Below are positions 22,796 to 35,200 of a DNA stretch of 64,000 bases, one piece after another; within the stretch, counting starts at the first letter, position 1; every line of letters begins with the position of its first letter. Made by a program: the position numbers and the translations under genes. The notes beneath the pieces were generated by a model, which had not been told where the DNA came from, did not search any database, and was given only the letters and a program-made list of their open reading frames with translations. Origin of the DNA: Primula veris (Eukaryota > Streptophyta > Magnoliopsida > Ericales > Primulaceae); NCBI GenBank assembly GCA_963682055.1, contig OY821740.1, positions 38,212,795-38,276,794 of the forward strand, in the 5' to 3' direction.

Positions 22796-24939
22796 TTAGT
22801 AATAATCTCCTCTAATGAACTCATTCAGCCTCGTCACTTCTCTGCTTTGCTGCTCCACAACGGCACGAACAACATCAACAATGGAAATCATGCCTATGAT
22901 TTTTCCATCTATCACCGGGACATGGCGGATTTGATTATCTGTATTTTTAATTTATTTTTTCATACAATGCTTAGAATTTGTTATCCAACGGCATAATTTA
23001 TAATTTCATGGCCTTTTTTACCTGTCATAAGTTGCATGGCTCGAAAAATATTTGTATCAGATGTCACCGTTATTAACTTATTCTGCAAGTGCATAATAAA
23101 TAAGAAGCTGGTCAGTAATTAATTTGCTGCATGTACTCTTATGAAAACTCCCCCATAGTTGAAGGTTTGTCATTCCATTTGAAAAGCATTAATTTTCCCA
23201 TGATTTAGCTTCTTATTAGTATTTTTCAATTCCACTTTCTCCATGGTTTGTATGGTTTGTTAACATTTTCATTCAAAAATAACGACTAACAATTTATGAT
23301 ACTTGGTATTTCTTTTGGAGTTAATAAAACGTTTGGCACGTATAATATAATTGTGTTGCAATATATTTATGACCTTACAAGAAAATAACAATATAATAAC
23401 AATTGTTCTGTTATTATACGGCTTGTTGTAGAAAATTTAGCAACAGTATAGTAACAATTATCAGTACTTAACAACATAAATTGTTGCTATACTGTTGATA
23501 AATTTTAGCAACAAGCCGTATAGTATCAGACAAATTGTAACTAAACTGTTGCTATATGAATATTTTTTTTTAGCTTCAAATCATTCTATTATAATAAATC
23601 AACTCAAGTGAAATGATGCTGCCCAATTTATCCTATTTTTTTTTTAAAAAATACTCCTATATTTTTTTATTAATTACCCCATTAACTACTTTCATGAAAA
23701 ATAAAAACTAATTACACTATTTATCTCTATTTAACCACACAAAATTTCTTATATTCTATATTTTTTTTTTCTAAATATTTGTATAATCGTCACAATTTAT
23801 ATCATATTTTTTTTCTTATATCATATATTTTTTTTGACTATATATTTGTATCATCATCACAATTTATAGCAATTTATAGCGTATAAGAGAGTTTGTTTAA
23901 GTAATAGAAAATTAAGATAGTTAACCTTGTCGGTCATAATTTCCCCAACCCGTGTGTGCTTAGGTTGCCTATCCTGTGCTAATACCTTCAGCAAATAGTC
24001 TGTATGGCCATTCGAAATTGCACAAATTAATACTAAATAATTTCAGTAAAATTGTGAACTTAAAGATTGTGTAGAACGAAGAAAAAAATGCCGCCAGTAT
24101 AGCTAATTAACTTTCGTTACATATTCGTTGGATTATAATTTGGGTTAGATTTTCGTACTGGCCTCATAGACGTGCTCAGAACCGGAGTATTTCACCCGTG
24201 ATTAATCTTATTGTTTGTCCCGAAAAATAATAATCTTATTGTTTGTCACGATATTTTAAAGTTGGTCAATAAGTTACCTCTCTCGGTGACGATTCCAGCG
24301 ATAACTTGAGGCTCTCTTGGTTTCAATACTACTAAAGATCCAATATTATTTTGTGCCATCTACAAATTTGTAGCATTTTAGGATGTAAAAGTTGTAATTA
24401 GAACAAATTATTCAATTTTAAAAATGTTGACGAGGACAGATGGTAAATTAGTATATTTTTTTTTTTTTGTGAAAAAGAAAAATAGAAACATAAAAAAATG
24501 ATTTGAAGAGTAACAGTTAATAGAAGTAATATGATCCCATTTGCCACTAGACTAAACCACATGTATAGGAAAACAATTTAATTTCTAATATTTCCAAAAA
24601 AAATAGAGAAAAAGATTTACAAAACATTTTGGAAATCTAATACTACTATGTTTGCATTTTTCTCTTTCTAGCTTCCATTTTCTCCTATAATTTTCTATCA
24701 AATACATTTGAGAAACTCTTTACTTGTTTCACAGCATCATAAACATAGTCATCACTGTGGCACCATAGCCAAGACCCAACTTTTTCATCTCCCTTTGTCA
24801 TCAAAACATCTGCAACCGTTGTGTTTTTTAATCCCTTCTCGCTCATTGCAGACGAAGAAAATATTTGTTTCGAACGCTGCAAACTTTCAAGTTTAAGTCT
24901 TTCTGTCCATAACCGCATTGCTCTTGCTAGACCTTGCAT
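22796..24939 (-). CDS. CBSX3: CBSX3-like mitochondrial two-CBS-domain protein, 191 aa
   Basis: Five exons on the minus strand: 24724-24939, 24278-24359, 23926-23999, 23022-23082, 22796-22938 (576 nt), all GT/AG and in phase. The N-terminus (MQGLARAMRLWTERLKLESL) is Arg-rich with no acid early on, fitting a mitochondrial presequence. CBS domain 1 spans about residues 40-110 (VADVLMTKG, GSWLWCHSDDYVYDAVKQ, GSLVVLKP, GIVTERDYLLK); CBS domain 2 about 115-180 (VGEIMTDKNKLITVTSD, IFRAMQLMTDNQIRHVPVI, GMISIVDVVRAVV). The order and the WLWC/VYDAV, TERDYL and RHVPVI words fit Arabidopsis CBSX3. Family knowledge: CBSX proteins bind adenosine-type ligands and modulate thioredoxins; CBSX3 acts on mitochondrial Trx-o. 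Intron 3 contains a long hairpin and a Helitron fragment. Confidence 0.9.
23385..23556. repeat. Long hairpin (foldback) inside a CBSX3 intron
   Basis: The arms 23411-23459 and 23479-23525 pair almost perfectly (TATACGGCTTGTTG with CAACAAGCCGTATA; CAACAGTATAGTAACAATT with AATTGTTGCTATACTGTTG) around a ~20-base loop; weaker pairing extends to about 23385 and 23556. The same AACAGTATAG-type word recurs within each arm. Probably a MITE; its transcript would be a long double-stranded stem. Confidence 0.75.
23584..23880 (+). mobile_element. Helitron fragment in CBSX3 intron, 3' end lost
   Basis: CTATTATAATAAATCAACTCAAG and TGCTGCCCAATTT match the left part of the copies at 19298 and 20844. The right hairpin and CTAG are missing; an ATTTATAGC word is duplicated at the break. 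Relative to CBSX3 it is antisense. Confidence 0.5.
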
Positions 24940-26715
24940 TTTTTATCCTGCCAAGTAGAGATGTAACAAAAATGTCATTTGTCACATTATTCTAGCAGAT
25001 ATTATTAATTTTACGGGAATTTTTACTTTGTTTATTCATGAGAGTTGAGGCAAATATGTCAGTTTTGATAGAAGAACAGCTCTTTGAGTGTTTAGCATCA
25101 ACTTGGAACATTGGATGATTAGATCATGGAGACTCTTACAGGTGGTTAATTTAAGGGAAATGGCTTGTTCTTGTTGGACTGCAATTTGTAGGCATATAAA
25201 CTGGTTTATTCTAGACTAAGAAGAAAAATTAGGTTTAAAGATTCACTCAACTTGAAATGTTTAGCTTTTCAGGTTAGTTTACAAAAAAAGGTTCAGTTTT
25301 TAAGCAGATCAACCAAATGCTATGTAGCTTTTTAAGAATACAAGCAGAAAAGTTGAGTTGTGACCACAGTCAATCAGGGGGGTAAGTGTATTATCAAGTA
25401 CCGGAACAGGTCTGAGAATACACACTGAATTCTTTTATTTGTAACTGTGCCTGCAATTTTTTTAATGCGAGAAATATGTTTTTTTTTTATCAATTTGAAA
25501 GATGTATAAGCTGGTAAATATACTTACTCATACATATAAACATCATACCTTTGTGGAAACCAGAATATCAGGAAAGGTTGAACTGATTGCACAATAGATA
25601 TAGTAGTCATCTCAAGGCCCAGTATTTTTGTATTTTGTATGGTTAATAGAGGAATTTCTTGCTTGATTGTTTACTTGCTAAAGTTATCTTAGCGTGCGTT
25701 CTTTTCTTGAACAAATAGATCGGTTTTGGTATAATTATTTCTTAGTTCTCTTCAAGAGCATTATGTGTGGTAAGGTATCTATTTAGAAAAACCACCCCAA
25801 GCAATGTTATCATAGCTGGACCCATACCTGAACCGGTCTCAGTTTTGGTTTCCGGTTTAATCGATAATTCAACTGGTTGAATCACGGTTAATCTCACTCC
25901 TTAAAAGTAGTTTGGGAGTGAGATTCGTGTTACTAGGGAATTTAAAAACTTATATTACTACAAATGTCAAACGACTCAAACCAAACAACTCGCCACAAAG
26001 ATTTGCAGTAATATTACAAGGGTCTCGATAACTTATGCCCGTAGTGCATAGATTAAGCCTTAATTACATCCACTAAAGTCATTTGGAAGCCTTATATTCG
26101 AAACAAAGTCTATAATGTCTTTCACAGCGGCATCAGTTTGGAAGCTTATCTTCAACACCGATTATCTTTTTTGGACATTTACATATATAATCACACCATT
26201 TTAAAACTTAGATACATGTATAAGTTTTCAAACCATTTTTGGAAGCTTGTCTTGAACATCGATTATCTGTTTTAACTTAGTTGTTCTGAAAAGTGGTATG
26301 CCTTTCATAACAATAAAGTTAAAAACATGTGTAGCCAAAGCAAGGACTAAAAAAACTTATAAACAAAAAGAATCTAAAAACATGAGATGCGAACCAATTG
26401 CATATTCAAGATGTGATTGGAAGACTTCCTAAGCAAGAATCATACAGAATCCCAATTTTCCCAGAATAAAAGTTTTGTGAAAAGAAGTGACCCAAAATAA
26501 TGTAACAAGCCATGTATTGAAAAATGAGTTTCCCCAATTACATTTCCAAAGTATCAACCCAAAAATGATCTTATAATTGCCATCACACCTGCCAACACGT
26601 TACATATCATTGTAAATTCGAATTCGAGTAATTAAATCCATCTTATACCTTTTCATATATTCTTCACATGGCACAACGAAAGCAAAGGCATGGCTTTCGC
26701 TTTTCGTTGCCCTGG
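24940..26715. other. Spacer between CBSX3 and the Pro-rich gene
   Basis: This divergent spacer must contain both promoters. An inverted GGTTTCCGGTTTAATCGATAAT/ATCACGGTTAATC patch lies near 25840-25890. Nothing else recognised. Confidence 0.4.
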
Positions 26716-28524
26716 ATGGCGTCTCAAGCAGTTGTTCAGCCAAAACCACCTCAGCCGCCCGTTGTTGAGGCAAAATCAGCTCCTGCGCAGAGGCAGCCTC
26801 CTCGTGTTGTCCCCTCACAGGTCTTGAATTTTTTTATATAGAAAAAGGAAAATTTAACTAAGCTTAACAACACCTTTATTAAGTCCGGGTTAATGTATAT
26901 GTTTGGGAGTGAATTGTAGTTTATCATCCCGAAAAAGATATTTACTACTTCAATCTGTTGATACCATTGTTTACGGCCTTTAGAGAACGGTTTTGCTTTC
27001 ATGATATGAGTGGCTGGATGTGATTTTTACAAGTAATGAAATATAGCCTAGTTAGGCCTTGTTTGGTTGAAGGTTTTAAGCTCATCTTTTTGTTTTTTCC
27101 CTAAAAAAATACACCGTTCTTGTCGCTCAACTTAAAAGCTGCAGCCAAACAAGCAATTAATATCATTACATCAACTGCTCGTATGTGACTGCTTCGTCGC
27201 TATATGGTGTTATATGCAGAACTCGGACCAAAAACAAACTTCCCCTCCTCGAGCACAACTATCGAAAGATGTTGAGACCCCAAAGTCGTCGCCAACAAGA
27301 GCAAGCACTCAACCTCGAGCAATAAATTCTCAACCACCATCACCTTCTCGTATAAGCCCACAACCCCGTTCCCCTTCAAAAACTCCGTCTCCATCTCAAA
27401 CCAGTGCAAAAACCCGTTCGCCAACTCAACGACCATCCCCATCCCCGTCCCCTGGTACGAGAAAGCCCCTATCGCCACCAAAAAGTAGTCCTTTATCTTC
27501 CCCAACTTTTCACAAAAAAGAAAAGGATACAGTAGAACCTAAGCCGGAGGTAGAGTCAGAGAAAGATGAGGAAAATCACGAGTTGGATGGAAATTCAGAG
27601 GAAAGTGCTAGAAAGGGTAAAGAAATAGTGCAAGAACATAACAATGGCACAGTAAATGGGAACGACAAAGGTGTCATTTCTTCAGCGAGCACAAGTAGAC
27701 TCAAGTCATTGCCCAAAAAATTAGCAAGTGACGACGAACAAACACACGTGGGAGATGATAATGTTATTAGTACCAAGGATACTCTGAATCGTACAACCTC
27801 TGGTAATGAATATCCGAAAAATGTTTTCCCAGATATGGGAGACAAAGACCAAGCGCGTAAATGTCATAAGAATACTACATCAAGCGAAAGTAGGCCTATG
27901 CACAAAGGAATTCAAGAAGATATCTCTAAGTTTGTTCATAAAATGACTAATGAAAAGCAAAATCTTTCACTAGGCGAAGGACAAGTAAGTGTTATAACAC
28001 TCACAGGCGAGAATAGAGGTGCCTTGATGACACTTAATTACGGATCGGGAAAAGAAAAAGGGAAAATTAACATACATAGGGGTTATAAAGTGAATCCACA
28101 TGAGAACAGTGATTCGACAACAGATGAAGAAAAAAGCACGATGAAAGAAAGTGAAAAAGGTTCGAAAATGCAAGAAGGCCAAGAGAAAAACGCATATATG
28201 AATAGTAACATACAAAATGTAAACAATTCGATTATGTTTAATAGTTCTATAACTGAAAGGAACCCTGGTGTTCATTATATGGTGTCTAGAAAGGTTATAG
28301 AACATGTGGACGATACTAAGACTAACAAGAATTTAGAGACCCACGACGCGAAGTTTAGTGTTGCACGATCACAAAAGCTTAGTCAGAAGCCTGTGGTTAG
28401 ACGGAGATGCCTAAAGGGGTTATTTATGGAACCAAGTGACTCAGACCCTGATAATCCCGATAAGCCACGCCGTCATGGTTGTCGCGTCGCTTGCGGAGAA
28501 AAAAATAAAATCAACGTTCCTTAA
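26716..28524 (+). CDS. Pro/Ser-rich protein with basic Cys C-terminus, unknown function, 469 aa
   Basis: Exon 1 is 26716-26820 (MASQAVVQPKPPQPPVV...) and exon 2 is 27220-28524; intron 26821-27219 is GT/AG with phase 0. Residues about 20-135 are Pro/Ser/Thr-rich with repeated SPS, PSPS and PQPR words; the middle (about 140-400) is hydrophilic and low in aromatic residues, so probably disordered. The C-terminus is different: RRRCLKGLFMEPSDSDPD, then KPRRHGCRVACGEK, with three Cys among Arg/Lys, like a short conserved domain or binding motif. An upstream out-of-frame ATG at 26690 overlaps the start. I do not recognise the family; it resembles proteins labelled hydroxyproline-rich in plant annotations, but there is no signal peptide. 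Confidence 0.75.
27056..27154. mobile_element. Short hAT-like MITE in the Pro-rich gene intron
   Basis: About 99 bases with inverted ends: GCCTTGTTTGGTTGAAGG...TTTTAAGCT on the left and, inverted, GCTTGTTTGGCTGCAGCTTT on the right. Similar ends occur at 45070-45215 and in fragments at 14738 and 25196. Confidence 0.5.
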
Positions 28525-29850
28525 TTTTTTATTATCCGTAATTCAAGACTAATGTTCTTTAAACTGTTTACAAGTAAACTGTGTATACGTTTTCTTTAAT
28601 AAAGTTGCATCCAATTGGACAAAGGCTATTCATTTTTCATTTATGCAATTAGTTAGCCTGTTAACATTCTGATTAAGAACCGGAATTAAATCATGATAAT
28701 CACATGTTTCCGTGTTTTTATTGAATTGGGTTGGTTTGAATGTATTGGATCCCAAGGCCACTTGACAAAAAAATTATTTAGAATCCGGTAATTTTTTGTT
28801 CTGCTTCAATCATGATATTTTCTCAACATTCTCCCTTCCGTCTATTCCAATAAATGATGAAATGATTACACTTTACCGATCTTTTGGAACTTGTAAGCAA
28901 GATGAACCTTACTGGCCTTTATTTTACTCGAAAAAACAAGATTGTTTGCTTTGATTTTGATGCCAAACAAGCTTTGGGAAAGCCTTGACCATCAAATTGC
29001 CCAATTTAAGCATGATAACGAAATAGTCATTCATTATAGAGGATCAGCCAGACAATGCACTTTTTATTAAATAATCATCACGAACAAGTGTCAATACATA
29101 AGAAAGTATAAACCATCCATTACTACAGCATCATCTCATTTAATATCTTGGATCTGAGTAGAGACCAGTACTTCAACTAATTAAGAATTGTAAAGGAGAA
29201 AAGTCGTATAAGAAAAGGTATTTGGAAATTTTAGATACAGCATGATAAAATCCAATTTTTCTTTTGTTAGCTTTTGCAGTTCTCAGTACCGCATTGTGTT
29301 GACGATGGCGACGGGTTTAGGGAGAGAATCGAAACAGGGACTGGTGGTGGCATTGTAATTATTAGTTCTTCTGGAAACAACATTCTTAGCTTTTTGGCCA
29401 GAATTATTGTTGTTTCCATCTTTTCACCTAGCAAACATGAAAGACAAAGCTTTAGATTTGAAATGACAACAGACTAAAAATTTTTGTTGGCTTGCTATGG
29501 TCATTGAATATGCGAAATTGAGCTATCTAAAGGAATCCGTGTAGTGAAAACAGAAACATATCAATTGGATGTATAAAGATCGAAGAAATGGAAGAGTACT
29601 GTTCGCGAAATGTATTGGTACAAGTACAACACTAAAATCCAGAGTATTCGTAATTTCATTAACGCTTGAAGGCAAAGTTAGGATTGGACGGCTAATTATA
29701 ACCTACCAAATTTGGTAGTATGAAGCTTCTAAAAATGAAATCATAGCATACAATACCTTTCTGCTATAGTTTTTCGATCTTTTTCTTTTAAATTTAAATC
29801 TGTGCGACTCTAAGTACAATTTTGATAATAAAAGGAATCTATACACCCAG
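28525..29850. other. Spacer, no gene supported
   Basis: Includes the 3' UTR of the Pro-rich gene (AATAAAG at 28598 may be its polyadenylation signal). Short frames such as 29274-29477 lack an ATG start or conserved features. Confidence 0.4.
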
Positions 29851-30195
29851 GATGACAATTTCGCGGGTTTCAACCCGACCCGAGGACAAATTTGCACATT
29901 TACCCATTTGACCCGACTCATTTGACCCGTTTTTTTTTTTTTTAAATTACTTTTAAAAAATAAATCTCATAAATGTCAAAGATTTCAAATAAAATTTGTT
30001 AGTTAGATTAAAAAATCATTTGATTTAAAATTATAATATAAAAATAATATAAAATAGATAGTTTAATTTATATGAGAGAGAGAGAGTCTTAAGTTGCACT
30101 TTTAACCATTTAAACCCGACCCGAATATAATTGCACTTTTACCCTACCTGCGACGGGTCGGATCGGATCGGGTTGAAACCCGCGAAATTGCCATC
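29851..30195. mobile_element. hAT-like MITE, GATGRCAATTTCGCGGG ends
   Basis: Terminal inverted repeats of about 28 bases: GATGACAATTTCGCGGGTTT on the left and GATGGCAATTTCGCGGGTTT (inverse) on the right, followed on both sides by CAACCCGA and clusters of ACCCGACCCG. The core is AT-rich with GAGAGAGAG. Same family style as 47859-48540. No matching target duplication was found. Confidence 0.7.
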
Positions 30196-31386
30196 TCATT
30201 CAAAACTCTCTCATAGAGAGGGAGTGCAAGAGTTGTTTGTTTAACATTATTTAACAAAACCGTGGGGAAAGGGAAGGGAATTGGGATGTTGGTCTAAGAT
30301 TATTTCTAGTAAAAATTATAAAATTATACTTATAATGCACTAAGAATCTAAGATATTACTATTTTAGCATCTTTGAAGTCGAAGGAAACAAACTAAAACA
30401 AACAAAAAAATTAAAACATAAAAATCATACCATCAAAATCTAAGCCGGGACCTCGAGTGCTAGATAAACGAACAAGCATAGGCGTGACGATGGTAAGAAC
30501 AGCCCAAGAAATTAGTATCAATATAGTTATTCTCACCGTGGTGCTCATTTAGGGAAAGACAGTGTTTGGTTACAAGTTATAATGAAATTGTAAGGTAATG
30601 AGAAAGTGGTCGAGACAAGCTTCATCTTCAAGTTAATGACGCAAATGTTTTTCATTTGAAGAAAAATAATTACATAACTAATCCTTATATTTAAGAGAGC
30701 CTCGAAAAAAGTAAAAAAGTGGATTTTCACTAAGCCAAACTCTAATTCTATACTTAAAATTAGACCAGGCTCGATGGAGGGGGTTGCCCCGCCCCGTACG
30801 GTTAGATGTCTCACTTTATACAAAAAAATAGCTTGTTATCTTTGTTGTAAATTTATATGTAAGTTGATCATGATTGTTAAGAACCAGAAATAGTCCGTAT
30901 TATGAAGAAAAAAAAAACAAAACAAAACAAAACAAAAAACACGAACTAGTTGTAATTTAATTTTAAAAAAATCAAGAAATTAAAATTTCAAACTCCAATA
31001 TAGCTACAAGTCAATGTAATAAAATTATAGAAACATATTACTTGTGTTAAAAAAGCCAAACAAAATTAGATTAAAAGAAAAAGGAATTACAATTGCTTAA
31101 AAAACACTTTTGTCTTTTCTACTTATACTGCAAATGTTTGGAATTTTATAAACTTAAAAGAATCGAATTTGTTGTTTGTTGTCGCATATGATAGAATATT
31201 ACTTATGTCCCTTTAATTTTTTATTTTTTTTAAAATCTATTAATTATATTTTTGGAATATCACTAATATTTGAAGGGAAGTAGGACACATGGAGTGGAAA
31301 AGTTTAGTGAGTTTATAAAACTTTGGAAATGAAACCGATATATATTGAGCCCTTGAGATTAAATAGATAAAAGATGAAATCTCAGG
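30196..31386. other. Spacer, nothing recognised
   Basis: AT-rich with an A-rich stretch at 30907-30943. No gene supported. Confidence 0.4.
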
Positions 31387-31720
31387 GATATTATTGATAA
31401 TTTCTTTTGTCTCATTTCATTCTGCTATTTTAATGCCCACGTTATTGAATAATTACGTTTAAAAAATTAAAAATTAACATCATATAAATTGACATTCAGA
31501 GTGGGTCTATTAATTATTGGTTTACAATGTCGTCGTACAAATAATGTTTTACCAGGTACTCATTTCTTATTGGAACAATGTTCGATTGACTTGTTTGATT
31601 GTTCCATTCCGAATGTCAATTTATATGATGTTAAATTTTTATTCTTTAAACGTAATTAATCAATAATAAGGGCATTAAAATAGCGGAGTGAAATAAGGAA
31701 AAAGAAACCATCAATAATAT
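31387..31720. mobile_element. Foldback MITE with ~110-base arms
   Basis: Left arm 31387-31497 and right arm 31611-31720 are inverted copies: ATATTATTGAT, TCATTTCA/TTATTTCA, GCTATTTTAATGCCC, ATAATTACGTTTAAA and ATCATATAAATTGACATTC appear in both, in order. The 113-base loop contains a smaller inverted pair (GGAACAATG/CATTCC-type). No coding potential. Confidence 0.7.
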
Positions 31721-32261
31721 ACATAACCCAAATCCCCTAACTTAATAAAATTTTGAGTCTCCGTCTAAAACTACGTACAGATTATTTATTACATTAAAAA
31801 ACCTTATTACCCGATTATTCGTTTATGATCAATCAAAGAGTATTCTCTGACCAATTCTTTTTATTTTGTTCTTTTGTTTTGTATCCCAACCTCAATATAG
31901 ACATAAAATAAATATCCATTTTACATCTAATGAATATTTTGAAGTATAAGCATTAACTAGTTTACCGACTTTATTATGGCTCGTAACCCTTCAATGTTTT
32001 GAGTACGGACTCTGTTACATGATCACTCGCATTATTTTTTCAGCTTACATGAGTAGTGCACAAAGTAAAAGTATTAAAACAAAAAACAAAAAACAAAAAG
32101 AAGCAGCAACACCAAGAAAAATATTGTCCGAGCAAAGCATTAGTCGATCAGATTTATTGGCGTTTACCCCGGATCCAGACAGGGATCGAATCGATTAATA
32201 TTTGTCACACGTCATAGCCAAGTGGTTATTATTTCCACTTTCGCTTGCAGAAATTAATACT
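31721..32261. other. 3' flank of the reductase gene
   Basis: No gene. TAGCCAAGTGGTT at 32215-32227 resembles a pol III A box and a B-box-like word lies on the other strand just upstream (32180s), but orientation and order do not form a SINE. Confidence 0.35.
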
Positions 32262-35200
32262 CTACTGTGGTGGTGGCAATATACCCTTCTCTTTGCAGTC
32301 CTCGATAGTGCGTGCGAACAAATCTCCAACATCACACTCTGGATTAAATTTAAATCTAAAGCCGAGATCCAACAGTTTTATCGATGAATATGTGACAACT
32401 TTTACAGATTCTTCGATACCCTCGAATCTACGCAACAATCAATAAGAAGAATAGAAGATTGAAATGAGCTCATGAAAGGATGAACTAAATATTTTCTGTA
32501 AATCACAAAAAGGAGGTGTCAAATATTTAATTTTGGTTTAAACATTCCAACTAAAAGAATGTTCGTTTTAGTTCTTCCCAATCCTTGCACTTGCCTACTT
32601 ATTACGAATTGCAAGAATCAGGTCAAACATATGTCTCTGTATTTTATCAGAAATTATAATATAAGTCGAAGTATGTTACATAAGTATTTGCGGTCTAGCT
32701 ATATGATAATGACTTGGAATTTTATCAAGAGCCCATCTTTGCATTCATCATTTGTAAAAAGAGTTATTTTCTGAAATTGAAGTCTCGGATATATACTTAC
32801 GTGGTCGGTATATTGTACTCTGGATATTTCTTGCTTAAAGATTTGGCAAGTTCGAATATGGTGAAGTCGTGAGACGAGCAAATGTATCTTCCTTTGGCTT
32901 GTTCATGCTCAAATAGGTATATGTGAGCATCACACACATCTTCAACACTTATGGCTGCCCCTTGTTTTAGAAATCCATAAAGCATCTTATTTTCTGTTAA
33001 ACAAATTATCAAAAATTAATAAAGACTACTAGTACTGGGCCAGATAACTGAAGTCAGCTCATAAATACCATTTCGAGAAAATTAAGGATTGGACTATGAA
33101 AACAAAAGTATTTAAGGATTGGTCCGGATATAAACATTTTAGTTAGTTAGGGGAAATGGACCAATTCTTAATTAGTTTCAGTTTCATGGACCAATCCTTA
33201 CATACTTTTGTTTTCATGGTCCAATCCAAAATTTACCCACTACTACTTATAAAGAAAATTAAACATTACAAAAAGTTTAAAGTTGATCTCAGAAGTTGCA
33301 GTAAAACCATCTCTAAAATTCTCTATTAATGGCTACTTTCTTACAAGCGGATTTTTTCCCAATGAACATGAGTTAATGCCAAAGTAGAAAAAGAAATATA
33401 TAAATATATATACATACTAGTGATTAAGGCAAGTGCAATGGAAACACTTGAGGAATGATTTGGGGAAATCAATGGTCCGATTACTGACGTGGGGTGAACT
33501 GTTACGAGATCCATCCCGTTATCTTCCGCGTATTTCCAAGCAGCTATCTCTGCTTCCGTTTTTGCGACAAGATATGGCTGCATATAAAATGAACATTAAA
33601 ATAAGTGTCTATAATAATAGCATATGCAGTAACTGGTACCTTTAATTCGTAGTTCGTATGAAGTATATAAAACAAAGTATGTATCTTACCCAGCCAAACA
33701 TCTTTTTATTTCTGCAAAACTCAACATCGGTCCAGAGACTCTCGTTGTATTCCAGAGGGGGTTGTGATTGCATCTGAATAGTTCCGATAGTTGACGTGTA
33801 AACAATCCGCTTCACTGTTTTCGCCTTTACACACGATCTTAATATATTTAAGACCCCATTTATTGTCGGTTTAATGTACTCAATCTGCAGGTAAAAGATC
33901 ATATAACTGTTTAGAAGTTCAGGATCTTCCCGTTTATGTGGGTTTCACGCTGCACCTTTTATGCTTAATATTTTTCACTCAGAAGCTAGACTAGTACGTT
34001 TGGTTAATCAAATATTTCTATAGCTTTAAGCTGGATGAGCCTAGAACTCCCCCCACCTCAGAAAAACAATCAGCTAATTAATCTGCTTAGAAGCGGCAAG
34101 CAAAGAAGCCTTTGGTTCATAGTTCAAGCGCAACATGTGGATACTAGGTTAGTGTTGACGATTTGGTTTTTTCTATTTGACAACTCATACATAAATCGAA
34201 TTTTTCGTGCCTAAACTGAATAATACGAAATTTTCATCCGAGTCGCAAAAAAAAATTTATTTTTTCTACAACCCCTGATTCTTCAAAATATGTCAAACAA
34301 GGTTATGCGATTATAATAAACCGCTTTCGTCAATTCTAGTATATATTGAGAGACATATGTTTACATCTAAAAAATAAAATTAAGTGTACCAAATACGTTT
34401 TCTGTATAGGTTACCTCGGGGTCCTTGGCAGCGTAAAAATTCAAGGGGGTTGCTAGGTTAAATACACCAACACATCCTTGAATTGCATCATCAAAGCTAC
34501 CCTCTTCGTCAAGATCGGCCTTACACATGGTTAAGTTTGTTGTAGCATTAGGGAACTCCAATAAAGGCTTAACCTTCTCCATGTTAGCTGCAATTCGTTA
34601 TGATTAAAAAGTTAAAACACTCACATTTCATCTTTTGGGTTAAGTTTGTTGTAGCATTAGGGAACTCCAATAAACACTCAAATCTAGCTCTACGTGGTTG
34701 GGTTATTTGAATGCCGAATCTAATGGTTCATATTCAGAAAAATCATATATATTCCAGTAGTATGATCAAACACAGACCGACTGGTTGACAAAGAGTTAAG
34801 AGTTAAGTGGGAATGGGAACAATCATTAATGGATTATTCAACATATATACAACGTCCAATATCAATCAAGTTATTTCCAAGATTATACACCAGTTACTAA
34901 ATACAGTAAAAATCACCCAAGAAAACACAACTTACGCAATCACAAATACAGTCGATTGTACTAGTAGAACTCATGGAAAATCCACAAATTCCATCTCATT
35001 TTTAGTTTACTTGTCCTTACATGAAATTCAGTTCATTCCATGGGATTTTGACTTGTCTTTACAAAATTTGACCAGTTTTGTGTGGATCAAAAACGTCAAA
35101 AGAGTGAGTTCAAATGTTTTAAAACAGTCATCTTGATCTGTATATCATTAATTTTGCATAGCAAAACACATATATCAGATTGATTTTTTAGCAGAAACTT

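Noticed and set aside
32175..32230. Pol III box-like words, possible SINE or tRNA
   Set aside because: The A-box-like and B-box-like words are on opposite strands and in the wrong order; no cloverleaf.
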